From Leeuwenhoekiella sp044542075 (GTDB lineage: Bacteria; Bacteroidota; Bacteroidia; Flavobacteriales; Flavobacteriaceae): a stretch of 64,000 nt of DNA. Each line of letters begins with the position of its first letter. Within the stretch, counting starts at the first letter, position 1. The notes under the pieces are model-generated. The model had not been told where the DNA came from and searched no databases. It saw only the letters and a program-made list of their open reading frames with translations. This document shows positions 8,934-17,537 of the stretch, piece after piece. The DNA lies in assembly GCF_044542075.1 (NCBI RefSeq), contig NZ_JBITTU010000001.1, positions 310,001-374,000 on the forward strand, in the 5' to 3' direction. Both the position numbers and the translations under genes were made by a program.

Positions 8934-11330
8934 CTATTCGGTTCTTAATGATTTTATAGGATTTGCCAGCGCCGCTTTTAGAGCTTGAAAGCTCACTGTT
9001 AAAAGTGTAATTCCTAACGAAGCACCTCCTGCGATTGCAAACACCCACCACTCAATACTAATTCTATAAGGAAAACTTTGAAGCCAATTTTGCATGAGGT
9101 AGTACGATACCGGGGAAGCAATTAGAAATGCAACACCTACAAGTTTCAGAAAATCTTTAGTCAACAGTTGAATTACACTTTGCACGCTGGCACCTAAAAC
9201 CTTACGAATACCTATTTCCTTTTTCTTCTGTTCGGCTACATAAGAAACCAGCCCAAAAAGACCCAGACAGCTTATAATAATTGCCAAAGCAGTGAATACG
9301 CTAGCTATTTTACCCAATCGTTTTTCTTCAGCATATAACTTTTCAACTTCCTTATCTACAAAACTGAACACAAAAGGGGTATCTGCATTTACGCTTTTCC
9401 AACTGCGCTCCAGATTTGTAAGTAAGGTTTGATAATCTTGAGTTTCGGCTTTTACTAAGACCCATCCCGGAGCAATCTCGTTGTAAAGTAAAATAGGTTT
9501 GACTTCTTCTTTTAGAGAAGCAAAATTATAATCTGTAGTTACCCCTACGATCTCAAATTCTTCATTCTCCCCGTTATACGAATTGATAAGCTTAGCGCCT
9601 ATAGCTTTATCTAAAGGGATTTCAAAAGCATCTATTGTTGCCTTATTTACTAAAATTTGATACTCATCTGTAGCTCTCAAATTACGCCCTGCCACTATTA
9701 ATGTACTTACAGTCTGTAAATAATCTGGTGTGATCCCATTGTACATTACTAAGGTTCTGTCTGCTAGATTTCCTCCGGGAAGCGTCATCCCCATATCTCC
9801 CATAATGCGCTGAGAAGGGTAATAATTTGATCCTGCGACACGTTTTACCCCGTTTACATTTTTAAATGCGTTCTCAAGTGCTACGTATTTTTCTGAAGCA
9901 TCTTGTGTCCCCAGACGTATGGAGATCAGGTTTTCTTTATCAAAACCCATATTCATTTTCTGCGAAAATTGTACTTGCTGTGTAATGATGATTACTACAG
10001 AAATTAAACCGATAGAAACTACAAACTGAAACACAACCAGCGCTTTGCGCAGATAACCGCTTCCCAAATTCAGATTTACCGATGACTTTAAAACCTTTAC
10101 CGGGTTTACTGCAGAAAGTATAAGTGCGGGATAGATACCGGCAAGAATACCGGTTAAAATCCCTAATACGAGAAGTGCTACAAGAACCTTCCAGTCTAAG
10201 AGATTTAAATAGGTAACATTCCCTTGTGTTAGCGTGTTTACAAATGGTAGTGCGATTGCTGTAAGCGGTAAGCTCAACAGAGAGGCAAAGATAGAGAGCA
10301 AAACAGACTCCCCTAAAAATTGACGGATTAAGTCTCCTTTTTCAGCCCCTATGGTTTTGCGCACGCCTATTTCTTTTGCCCGTTTATTAGCGCGGGCTGT
10401 ACTTAAGTTAATAAAATTAATACAGGCAACGAGTTGAATAAAAAGTGCCAGAACAAGCAATACTATAAGATAGCTGATGTCTGAAACAGACTCCAACTGA
10501 TTTGTAATTCCTTTAGAATATAAATGGATATCGGCGATTTTTTGAAAGAATAGTTTCTTGGTAAAACCTACTTCAGCAAAATCTTTAGCACCATGTCTCT
10601 GTAAAAAATCAGGGATTTTTGCTTCTATTTGACTGGTGTTTGCACCTGGCTTTAACTTAAGGTAGCTATAGGTGAAGTTTTGAGTGGCAAAATTTTTAAT
10701 CTCTAAAGTTCGTTTTCCAAAGCCTCCGGAATCCATCGTCAGGATGTAATTTGGATTCAGGTGCGATTTTCCGAAATCATCCTTAAAAACTCCTGTGATC
10801 GTAAGCGTCTGCTCTGTTTCTCCACTTCCTAAAATCAAGGTTTTGTTAAGTGCATATTTGTTTCCAGACAGCACAATAGAATTAGGTTGCGTAAGAGAAC
10901 CCGCTGCTTTTCCTTCGATAAAAGGATAATTGAAGACTTTAAAAAATGTAGAATCGGCTAGATACCCCCCATTTTCATAGAAGGCTTCATTGGTTTCCAG
11001 ATTTTTTAAAAGACCCGAGTCTTCCGGCCCAAAATAGACCACGCGACAGGCTTCGGTCACTTCCGGAAAATCTTCCTTCATCGTAAAAGCTATAGGAGGC
11101 GAAACCCCCGCAGAAAGCGCTCCATCATCATGTTCTGCAATGGAGGTATTTATACGGTAGATATAAGAAGAATCTGCAAATTGAGTATCGTAGCCAAACT
11201 GGGCGATAACGTAAATAAATATGCTTAGGCAACAAACAGTGCCCACCGTTAAACCCAAAAGATTAATTAGGGTTTGAAGCTTGTTCTTCTGTAAGCTTCT
11301 CCAGGCAATGTTCATATAATTTCTAAGCAT
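8934..11330 (-). CDS. FtsX/MacB-type ABC permease
   Basis: A 798-residue permease, first of the five to be read after the ATPase. It starts MLRNYMNIAWRSLQKNKLQT, has the first FtsX motif KEIGVRKTIGAEKGDL and the second KEIGIRKVLGASVQS, and ends NPIKSLRTE. The duplicated FtsX fold with two large periplasmic domains is typical of the roughly 800-residue Bacteroidota family, unlike MacB, whose permease half is about 400 residues. The 90-base gap to the ATPase is the longest within the cassette but shows no hairpin followed by a T-run, so I treat it as one operon. Confidence 0.93.
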   Translation of the reverse strand: MLRNYMNIAWRSLQKNKLQTLINLLGLTVGTVCCLSIFIYVIAQFGYDTQFADSSYIYRINTSIAEHDDGALSAGVSPPIAFTMKEDFPEVTEACRVVYFGPEDSGLLKNLETNEAFYENGGYLADSTFFKVFNYPFIEGKAAGSLTQPNSIVLSGNKYALNKTLILGSGETEQTLTITGVFKDDFGKSHLNPNYILTMDSGGFGKRTLEIKNFATQNFTYSYLKLKPGANTSQIEAKIPDFLQRHGAKDFAEVGFTKKLFFQKIADIHLYSKGITNQLESVSDISYLIVLLVLALFIQLVACINFINLSTARANKRAKEIGVRKTIGAEKGDLIRQFLGESVLLSIFASLLSLPLTAIALPFVNTLTQGNVTYLNLLDWKVLVALLVLGILTGILAGIYPALILSAVNPVKVLKSSVNLNLGSGYLRKALVVFQFVVSIGLISVVIIITQQVQFSQKMNMGFDKENLISIRLGTQDASEKYVALENAFKNVNGVKRVAGSNYYPSQRIMGDMGMTLPGGNLADRTLVMYNGITPDYLQTVSTLIVAGRNLRATDEYQILVNKATIDAFEIPLDKAIGAKLINSYNGENEEFEIVGVTTDYNFASLKEEVKPILLYNEIAPGWVLVKAETQDYQTLLTNLERSWKSVNADTPFVFSFVDKEVEKLYAEEKRLGKIASVFTALAIIISCLGLFGLVSYVAEQKKKEIGIRKVLGASVQSVIQLLTKDFLKLVGVAFLIASPVSYYLMQNWLQSFPYRISIEWWVFAIAGGASLGITLLTVSFQALKAALANPIKSLRTE

Positions 11331-11420
11331 AATTGAAGAATAGTGAGATTGATTAGATCTCGGTTAACTGTTGTTTTGATTCCGGTTTCCCGGTTGATTG
11401 ATGATGAATCCCCTTAGTAT

Positions 11421-12125
11421 TTAAACTTCGAGCTTGGCACTTTTAAATTCTGCCAGTACATTTTCTGTTACTTTTTGACCGTCTAGCATCCTTATGATGC
11501 GGTGACTGTATTTAGCATCGTGCTCACTGTGGGTTACCATTATAATTGTGGTTCCGGCTTCGTTGAGTTCGGTTAGCAAATCCATCACTTCATTACCGTT
11601 GCTGCTATCCAGATTTCCGGTAGGCTCATCTGCCAGAATTAATTTTGGGTTGTTTACCACGGCTCTGGCGACGGCTACCCGTTGCTGCTGCCCACCTGAT
11701 AATTGCTGCGGAAAGTGTTTACGACGGTGCATAATTTGCATTTTCTCAAGCACTGCATCTACACGCTCTTTGCGTTCTGCTGCCTTTACACCCGTGTAAA
11801 TCAACGGAAGTTCTACGTTTTCAAAAACCGTCAATTCATCGATAAGATTAAAGCTCTGAAACACAAAACCAATGTTGTGCTTACGCAAATCTGCACGTTT
11901 GCGCTCATTAAAACCAGCAACTTCAATACCGTTGAATAAAAAACTACCGCCATCAGGATCATCTAGTAAACCCAGAATATTTAATAAGGTAGATTTACCG
12001 CAACCTGATGGCCCCATTACGGCTACAAACTCACCTTCCTGAACATGAAATGAAAGTTTATTAAGCGCAATTGTACGCACCTCTTCGGTAGCATAGTATT
12101 TTTCTAAGTCTGTTATTTTTATCAT
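11421..12125 (-). CDS. MacB/LolD-type ABC transporter ATPase
   Basis: A 234-residue stand-alone nucleotide-binding subunit. Visible motifs are Walker A GPSGCGKS at residues 38-45, the signature LSGGQQQRVAVARA, Walker B LILADEPTGNLD and the switch His in MVTHSEHDAK. This combination and length are typical of the LolD/MacB/FtsE clade, which powers FtsX-fold permeases by mechanotransmission rather than transmembrane transport. It sits between the membrane fusion protein (48 bases upstream) and the permease series. It probably serves all five permeases, since no other ATPase gene is visible. Confidence 0.95.
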   Translation of the reverse strand: MIKITDLEKYYATEEVRTIALNKLSFHVQEGEFVAVMGPSGCGKSTLLNILGLLDDPDGGSFLFNGIEVAGFNERKRADLRKHNIGFVFQSFNLIDELTVFENVELPLIYTGVKAAERKERVDAVLEKMQIMHRRKHFPQQLSGGQQQRVAVARAVVNNPKLILADEPTGNLDSSNGNEVMDLLTELNEAGTTIIMVTHSEHDAKYSHRIIRMLDGQKVTENVLAEFKSAKLEV

Positions 12126-12173
12126 TAGGATAGCATTTGAGTTAGTAGTTCTAGAATTAATGTGATCATATTT

Positions 12174-13427
12174 TTAATTTTTTAAAATAAGTTCCTGTAC
12201 TTCACCATAATTATCATAACTGCTGGTGATTACGTTATCTCCCGGCTCTAAGCCGCTTAATACTTCGTAATATTCTGTGTTCTGACTGCCCAATGCGATG
12301 TTTACTTTATAGGCTGTATTACCATCGTCGCTTACTTTAAAAATCCAGTTGCCGCCGGTCTGCTGAAAGAATCCTCCTTTAGGAATCAACAACGCCTGTT
12401 TTTCCTGACTTAAAGCAACGCGTATTTGCAAGGTTTGACCGCGACGTATACCTTCAGGCACTTCTGCTTCAAACTCCATATCTACCTGAAACCTTCCGTT
12501 AGTCACTTGAGTGTACACCTTTTTTATAATTAGTGTATAGTTTTCGCCATTAAAATCAAAGCTTCCGGTTTGACCCGTATAAATTCTGGAGATATAATGC
12601 TCATCAATATCTACACGTACTTTAAAACCACTTAAAACATCTATTTGTCCCAGACGTTCTCCTTTATTTTTTGACTGGCCAATTTCGGCACCAAGAGATG
12701 TTAACTGCCCATCTACAGGAGCACGCACCACAAGGTCGGCTACTTTTCTACGCATCAATTCCAATGCATTTTCGGTACGTGCATAGCTACTCGCAACCTG
12801 ACCTTTCTCTTGCTTTACCGCCATAGAATCTTGTTTAAGAATCTTCTTGCTCAACCGCATACGCTCTTTTTGATAGTTGTAATCGTTTTCAGCCTTAATA
12901 AGATCCTGTCTTGCAATTACATCTTTATCGTAAAGCTTTTTGTTTAAGTCATATAGCCGCTTTGCTTCTATAAGTCCGTTCTCAACATCTGTATATTGAT
13001 TTACTTTATTAATGGTATTTTGACTTGCTTGATTTTGAGAAATCTGCATTTGTGTAAGTAGGTTATACACTTGAGTTTCTTGATTTACCAGACTCAACTC
13101 GAGGTCTGTGTTAGACAAGCGTAGAATAGGATCTCCTTTTTTCATAATCGTACCGTCTTCTACAAATTTTTCTTCTACACGCCCACCTTCTAAAGCATCA
13201 AGGTAGATGGTTGTAATAGGCATTACCACCCCGTTAACCGGTATGTTTTCCTGAAAAACACCTTGCGTTGCTGCTGCAATACTTAAGCGCTCTTTTTCTA
13301 CGTTAAGTTTTGCACCACCGGTAGATGCAATTATGACAAAAATGATGATTGCAGCGAGCAGAATACCACCGCCAATCAGCAGTATTTTTGAAGTGGTAAA
13401 CCGTTTCTTTTGTAAAGGAATGTCCAT
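12174..13427 (-). CDS. HlyD/MacA-family periplasmic adaptor (membrane fusion protein)
   Basis: A 417-residue protein with a short cytoplasmic N-terminus, one signal-anchor helix at about residues 14-33, a barrel-sandwich region, a long alpha-helical hairpin rich in Q, K and N (about 125-235), then beta-barrel and membrane-proximal domains. The hairpin would contact an outer-membrane channel. No TolC-like gene is in the window, so that component is either further left or encoded elsewhere. It is the first gene of the minus-strand cassette, and its control region is shared with the divergent response regulator, whose protein probably regulates it. Confidence 0.92.
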   Translation of the reverse strand: MDIPLQKKRFTTSKILLIGGGILLAAIIIFVIIASTGGAKLNVEKERLSIAAATQGVFQENIPVNGVVMPITTIYLDALEGGRVEEKFVEDGTIMKKGDPILRLSNTDLELSLVNQETQVYNLLTQMQISQNQASQNTINKVNQYTDVENGLIEAKRLYDLNKKLYDKDVIARQDLIKAENDYNYQKERMRLSKKILKQDSMAVKQEKGQVASSYARTENALELMRRKVADLVVRAPVDGQLTSLGAEIGQSKNKGERLGQIDVLSGFKVRVDIDEHYISRIYTGQTGSFDFNGENYTLIIKKVYTQVTNGRFQVDMEFEAEVPEGIRRGQTLQIRVALSQEKQALLIPKGGFFQQTGGNWIFKVSDDGNTAYKVNIALGSQNTEYYEVLSGLEPGDNVITSSYDNYGEVQELILKN

Positions 13428-13480
13428 AAATAATTTTATTACATCTAATTACTTATCAATATTATGCCAAAAACATAAAA

Positions 13481-13495
13481 AACTGTTTTACAGTT
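13481..13495. promoter_or_regulatory. Inverted repeat AACTGT-TTT-ACAGTT upstream of the adaptor gene
   Basis: A perfect 6-bp inverted repeat with a 3-base spacer lies 54 bases upstream of the adaptor start codon, between it and the paired 17-base sites. It may be part of the promoter architecture or a regulator site. It lacks a T-run and is too short for a convincing terminator. Confidence 0.4.
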
Positions 13496-13522
13496 GTTTA
13501 TATATTTATATTGACTTAGATG

Positions 13523-13561
13523 TGTACGATTTTGATACACCTTATGTACGCTGCCGATACA
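13523..13561. promoter_or_regulatory. Two 17-base direct repeats, likely binding sites of the NtrC-type regulator
   Basis: TGTACGATTTTGATACA (13523-13539) and TGTACGCTGCCGATACA (13545-13561) are identical at 13 of 17 positions, and their starts are exactly 22 bp apart, about two helical turns. Each has TGTA and TACA arms separated by nine bases, so each is an imperfect dyad. They lie about 95-135 bases upstream of the adaptor gene and 70-110 bases upstream of the divergent regulator gene. That placement and phasing are what is expected of upstream activator sites for a sigma-54-type activator. No good -24/-12 element was found beside them. Confidence 0.6.
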
Positions 13562-13631
13562 GTTTTAAAACCTTAGAAAATAGTCTTTTAAACTGCTTTT
13601 ACGCCCCTGCTAAAATTGTAATATTGTAACT

Positions 13632-14978
13632 ATGCAATTACGAGATGCTAAAATACTGGTCCTTGACGATGATGAAGATGTGCTTACCGCACTACGTTTA
13701 TTATTAAAACCTAAAGTCAAACAAGTTGTGGTTGAGAAAAACCCCAATGCGTTACAAAGTATTTTCGATACGCAGGATTTTGATGTGGTTATTCTGGATA
13801 TGAATTATAATGGGCTCGTGAATACCGGTAATGAAGGTATTTTCTGGCTCAATAAAATAAAACTTTGGAAACCTGCTACAGATGTAATATTAATAACGGC
13901 CTATGGTGATATTGACCTTGCCATACGTTCTTTAAAAGAAGGAGCTTCAGATTTTCTGGTAAAACCCTGGAAAAATGAAAAGTTGTTGGAGTCTGTTGCC
14001 GAAATTTTAAGCAAAAAGAAAACCGCAAAAACGATCAAAGTAAAAGTTGATTCTGAAACCAAAATAGTAGGCGATAGTGAGCCTATGCAGGAGGTTTTTA
14101 TAAAGTTAAAAAAAGTAGCACCTACAGATGCTAATATTCTAGTACTCGGTGAAAACGGTACCGGTAAAGACCTCATCGCACGTTCTATACACGAAAATTC
14201 TCTACGTAAAAACAAACCTTTTGTAAAAGTTGACATCGGTTCATTGACGTCTACCTTATTTGAAAGCGAACTTTTTGGCTATAAAAAAGGAGCGTTTACT
14301 GATGCCCGTGAAGATCGAAAAGGACGCTTTGAAGCGGCAGACGGCGGCACCTTATTTCTTGATGAAATAGGTAACATAAGCCTACGCCAACAAGCGCGGT
14401 TACTCACTGTTTTACAAAATAGACTGGTAACACCTTTAGGTTCTAATGAAGCCGTTCCTGTAGATATTCGGCTTATTTGCGCAACTAATCTGAGCCTTAC
14501 CGATCTTGCAGATGAAAGCAAATTTAGAAAAGACCTTATCTACCGAATAAACACAGTAGATCTTACCATACCACCTCTTAGAGAACGTAGTGCAGATATT
14601 ACTTTGCTGGCTAATCACTTTGTAGAAGTCTATGCTGAGAAATACCTGAAGCAGCCTTTTAAATTAGCCGCAGATTTTCTCAAAAAGTTGAAAGATCATT
14701 CTTTTCCGGGTAATGTGCGTGAACTTCAATACGCTTTAGAACGCGCAGTAATTATGGCAGAAGGCGATGTTTTGTACGCTGAAGATTTAGCATTCTCTCA
14801 ACTCGAAAAACTTCCCGAAACAGATTTAAAATTAAAAACCACCAATCTAGATGCGGTGGAAAAAAATACCATTCTAAAGGTTATCGAAAAAAATAAAGGG
14901 AATATCTCTAAGTCTGCAAAAGAATTAGGGATAACCCGCACAGCCTTATACCGCAGACTCAATAAATATGACTTATAA
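13632..14978 (+). CDS. NtrC-family sigma-54-type response regulator
   Basis: A 448-residue protein with three domains in order. The receiver domain (1-125) has the acidic pocket D12-D14, phospho-acceptor D56 in VVILDMN and a conserved K111. The AAA+ domain (about 145-385) has Walker A GENGTGKD at 173-180 and Walker B LFLDE at 241-245. The C-terminal Fis-type helix-turn-helix carries NISKSAKELGITRTALYRRL. The sigma-54 contact loop reads GAFTDA (220-225) instead of GAFTGA. It overlaps the kinase gene by 11 bases, a typical cognate pair, and is divergent from the efflux cassette, its likely target. Confidence 0.95.
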   Translation: MQLRDAKILVLDDDEDVLTALRLLLKPKVKQVVVEKNPNALQSIFDTQDFDVVILDMNYNGLVNTGNEGIFWLNKIKLWKPATDVILITAYGDIDLAIRSLKEGASDFLVKPWKNEKLLESVAEILSKKKTAKTIKVKVDSETKIVGDSEPMQEVFIKLKKVAPTDANILVLGENGTGKDLIARSIHENSLRKNKPFVKVDIGSLTSTLFESELFGYKKGAFTDAREDRKGRFEAADGGTLFLDEIGNISLRQQARLLTVLQNRLVTPLGSNEAVPVDIRLICATNLSLTDLADESKFRKDLIYRINTVDLTIPPLRERSADITLLANHFVEVYAEKYLKQPFKLAADFLKKLKDHSFPGNVRELQYALERAVIMAEGDVLYAEDLAFSQLEKLPETDLKLKTTNLDAVEKNTILKVIEKNKGNISKSAKELGITRTALYRRLNKYDL

Positions 14979-16311
14979 GGGCTATTTCATTCAGTTATTT
15001 TTGCGCGTTATGCTGTTGCTTGCGGCGCTAATTAGCATCGCCTATGGCGTAGTAAAAAGTAATGCCTATGCTCTTTGGGGCGGGGCACTAGTTTCAATTA
15101 TTATACTTTATAATTTATACCGCTTTCTTATACGCCGCTTTGAAGAAATGGACGACTTTTTTGAATCTGTTAAGTACCGTGATTTCTCACGTTGGTTTTC
15201 AGAAAAACACGGTCCGCAAGATATTAGAACCCTTCATAAAGGCTTTAACAACGTCAATAAATCCATAAAAGCAATCAATAATGAGCGACAGGCTCAGTTT
15301 GTGTATTTGCAGAAAATCTTAGAAATGGTAGATGTGGGTATTGTAGCGTATAATCTAGATAGCGGCGAAGTGCTCTGGGCAAACGAATCGCTCATTACTA
15401 CACTAGACCTACCCTCTTTTAAAAACATCAGCTTTGTCGAAAAAAGAAGACCGCAGCTGTATGAAGAACTTTTTGATACGTATCGTACCGGTGTAACTTC
15501 AGTAGATTTAAGTTTGCGAAATGAGAATCTTAAAGTTTTAATCTCAGACACGGTTTTTCAGGTTGAAAAAGATGCTTTTAAACTTGTTGTACTTCAGAAT
15601 ATAGAAGATACGCTTAATCAAAACGAATCTGATTCCTGGAAAAAATTGTTAAGCGTGATGACGCACGAGATTATGAATAGTATCGCTCCTATTTCTTCTC
15701 TGGCTGAAACCTTGCAACACCACATACAAGCCAGCCAGGAAAACCCAGAAGAAAACCCTCTTGAATTAGACGACCTCAACGCCGGTATAAGCAGTATTCA
15801 AAAGCGTAGTGAAGGTCTAATGAAGTTTGCAAAAACCTATCGTAGCTTAAGTAAAGTCACTCAACTTAATCTGGAAACTATTAAAGTCGCCGACTTGTTT
15901 AAAAATATAAGCGACCTTATGAAACCTACTCTGGCAGATAAACACATCCTGCTTCAGTTTAAAACTGAAAATACTGAAATGAGTCTGGAGATAGACAGCT
16001 ACCTTATTGAACAAGTGCTTATAAATCTTATTTTAAACGCCATAGATGCCTGTGCTTCTGCCGAAAATGCACGTATTAGCATTACAGCCTCTCAAAACAC
16101 ACAAGGGCGTGTTCTACTAAAAGTATTAGATAACGGATCTGGAATTCCTGAAGAAATTAAAGACAGTATATTTATTCCATTTTTCAGCACTAAAAAAACC
16201 GGGAGCGGTGTAGGTCTTAGTTTAAGTAAGCAAATAATGACACTTCACAAAGGTAAAATTCAGATTAAAAGTGAACCCGATACCGGTACCGAAATACGCT
16301 TACTTTTTTAG
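14968..16311 (+). CDS. Membrane sensor histidine kinase, partner of the NtrC-type regulator
   Basis: A 447-residue kinase. Two hydrophobic helices (about 8-28 and 35-53) leave almost no periplasmic loop, so the signal is probably sensed in the membrane or cytoplasm. A HAMP-like linker and a PAS-like segment (about 108-215) follow. The H-box MTHEIMNSIAPI has the phospho-acceptor H233. The catalytic ATPase domain has the N-box NLILNAIDAC, a G1 box DNGSGIP and a G2 region KKTGSGVGLSLS. This NtrB-like layout suits an NtrC-type regulator. Its start codon lies within the end of the regulator gene, indicating translational coupling. Confidence 0.94.
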   Translation: MTYKGYFIQLFLRVMLLLAALISIAYGVVKSNAYALWGGALVSIIILYNLYRFLIRRFEEMDDFFESVKYRDFSRWFSEKHGPQDIRTLHKGFNNVNKSIKAINNERQAQFVYLQKILEMVDVGIVAYNLDSGEVLWANESLITTLDLPSFKNISFVEKRRPQLYEELFDTYRTGVTSVDLSLRNENLKVLISDTVFQVEKDAFKLVVLQNIEDTLNQNESDSWKKLLSVMTHEIMNSIAPISSLAETLQHHIQASQENPEENPLELDDLNAGISSIQKRSEGLMKFAKTYRSLSKVTQLNLETIKVADLFKNISDLMKPTLADKHILLQFKTENTEMSLEIDSYLIEQVLINLILNAIDACASAENARISITASQNTQGRVLLKVLDNGSGIPEEIKDSIFIPFFSTKKTGSGVGLSLSKQIMTLHKGKIQIKSEPDTGTEIRLLF

Positions 16312-16319
16312 AAAAACCA

Positions 16320-16661
16320 TTATATTTTTACCAGTTCTCGATGCGCTATTCCCCAGGCAGCAATGGTATCTGTAAGTTCTTTTAAAGAAGAACCATAGGG
16401 CGTAATTTTATAGTATACACTTATGGGTTTTGTATCTTCAACCACGCGTTCTACCAGCTTATTCATTTCTAAATCTTTAAGCTCCCTGCTTAACATTTTC
16501 CCCGAGATTCCTTTTACCTCGCGCAGTAATTCAGAATACCGCATACCTTGATAACATAAACAGGCTATTATTGAGACTTTCCATTTTCCGCTTAAAACGT
16601 CCATAGTATCGTGTATAGCACGTATTTTCTGACTGCAGGTGATGTTGTTTTCTAAATTCAT
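16320..16661 (-). CDS. HxlR-family winged-helix transcriptional regulator
   Basis: A 113-residue protein with a winged helix-turn-helix typical of HxlR, including LSGKWKVSIIACL, a recognition region KMLSRELKDLEMNKLVER and wing residues KPISVYYKITPYG. A single cysteine near the N-terminus (C9) occupies the place where redox- or quinone-sensing HxlR proteins carry their reactive Cys. It is divergent from a nitroreductase gene, the usual pairing in which the regulator represses the flavoenzyme until an electrophile appears. It is convergent with the kinase gene, 8 bases apart, without a visible terminator. Confidence 0.9.
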   Translation of the reverse strand: MNLENNITCSQKIRAIHDTMDVLSGKWKVSIIACLCYQGMRYSELLREVKGISGKMLSRELKDLEMNKLVERVVEDTKPISVYYKITPYGSSLKELTDTIAAWGIAHRELVKI

Positions 16662-16680
16662 TTGAATCTCTTTAATGGTT

Positions 16681-16727
16681 ACTCTTATGTCACTATCACT
16701 TTAGTTCACAAAGTTACTTTATGTCAC
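16681..16727. promoter_or_regulatory. Three-copy operator-like repeat between HxlR gene and nitroreductase
   Basis: Three related words occur in direct orientation: ACTCTTATGTCAC (16681-16693), ACTTTAGTTCAC (16698-16709) and ACTTTATGTCAC (16716-16727). Repeat ends are spaced 16 and 18 bases. They fill the space between the divergent genes and stop 10 bases before a TAATTTTG -7-like element (16738-16745) that would serve the nitroreductase. This suits operator sites for the HxlR protein. Confidence 0.5.
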
Positions 16728-16768
16728 CAACCTTTACTAATTTTGCAGAAAATTTAAAGACAATAGAA

Positions 16769-17401
16769 ATGAGTTTATTAGAAGATCTACAATGGCGCTA
16801 TGCTGCTAAGAAAATGAACGGTGAGCAGATACCGCAGGAGAAATTAGATTATATACTAGAAGCGGCACGTCTTGCACCGTCTTCATCTGGTTTACAACCC
16901 TATAAAGTATTTGTAATCTCAAACAGAGAATTACTTGCTAAAATAAAAGAAGTAGCCTGGGGTCAAAGTCAGGTAATAGACTGCTCTCACTTGCTAGTTT
17001 TTGCTGCCTGGGATGGGTATTCTAATGAGCGTGTGACTGAAGTATTTAACTATACCATGGATGAGCGCGGACTGCCTCATTCTACTATGGATGATTACAA
17101 AGCAACTATAATGGGGCTTTACGAGCCATTAGGTAAAGAGTGGCAGGCAGACCACGCTTCTAAACAAAGTTATATTTCTTTTGCTATGGCTATCGCAGCA
17201 GCGGCAGAGCAAAAAGTAGATGCAACTCCTATTGAAGGATTTTTACCTCCTAAAGTAGATGAACTTTTAAACCTTGAAAATAGCGGATATAAGAGCACAC
17301 TTCTTCTTACGCTAGGTTACCGCGATGCAGACAATGACTGGTTAGTTAATATGAAAAAAGTGCGTACACCTAAAGAAGATTTTATCACAGAAATAAAATA
17401 A
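16769..17401 (+). CDS. NAD(P)H-dependent flavin nitroreductase
   Basis: A 210-residue nitroreductase-fold enzyme that would use FMN and NAD(P)H to reduce nitro compounds or quinones in the cytoplasm. N-terminal MSLLEDLQWRYAAKKMNGEQ and the segment ARLAPSSSGLQPYKVFVIS are characteristic of the NfsB/YdgI-type family. The frame could be extended to an ATG at 16721, but that would place the -7-like element TAATTTTG (16738-16745) and one operator repeat inside the gene, and the family normally begins at the methionine chosen here. It is probably controlled by the divergent HxlR protein. Confidence 0.9.
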   Translation: MSLLEDLQWRYAAKKMNGEQIPQEKLDYILEAARLAPSSSGLQPYKVFVISNRELLAKIKEVAWGQSQVIDCSHLLVFAAWDGYSNERVTEVFNYTMDERGLPHSTMDDYKATIMGLYEPLGKEWQADHASKQSYISFAMAIAAAAEQKVDATPIEGFLPPKVDELLNLENSGYKSTLLLTLGYRDADNDWLVNMKKVRTPKEDFITEIK

Positions 17402-17424
17402 AGTTATTTCTGTTTAGAAACTAC

Positions 17425-17453
17425 AAATGCCCGCTAAAGCGGGCATTTTTTTT
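17425..17453 (+). terminator. Rho-independent terminator after nitroreductase
   Basis: A 10-bp perfect stem AAATGCCCGC / GCGGGCATTT with a TAAA loop is followed by a run of T, starting 23 bases after the nitroreductase stop codon. Confidence 0.9.
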
Positions 17454-17486
17454 AAAGACGTACTAAACTCAACATCCAATAAAACC

Positions 17487-17516
17487 AAAAAAACCCGTAG
17501 CATACGGGTTTTTTTT
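17487..17516. terminator. Bidirectional terminator
   Basis: An 8-bp stem AACCCGTA / TACGGGTT with loop GCA is flanked by an A-run on the left and a T-run on the right, so it can stop transcription both ways. On the minus strand it ends the DUF4374/TonB receptor operon. Confidence 0.85.
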
Positions 17517-17537
17517 AGTTGTTCTAAATGCTTACTA

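Noticed and set aside
11548..11939. Plus-strand open frames over the ABC ATPase gene
   Set aside because: Shadows of a well-supported ATPase gene on the minus strand; the translations are Ser/Arg/Cys-rich and unlike any family.
13456..13469. Minus-strand TGGCATAATATTGA as a sigma-54 -24/-12 promoter of the efflux cassette
   Set aside because: The GG-to-GA distance is nine bases rather than the ten between GG and GC that sigma-54 needs, and the -12 GC is missing.
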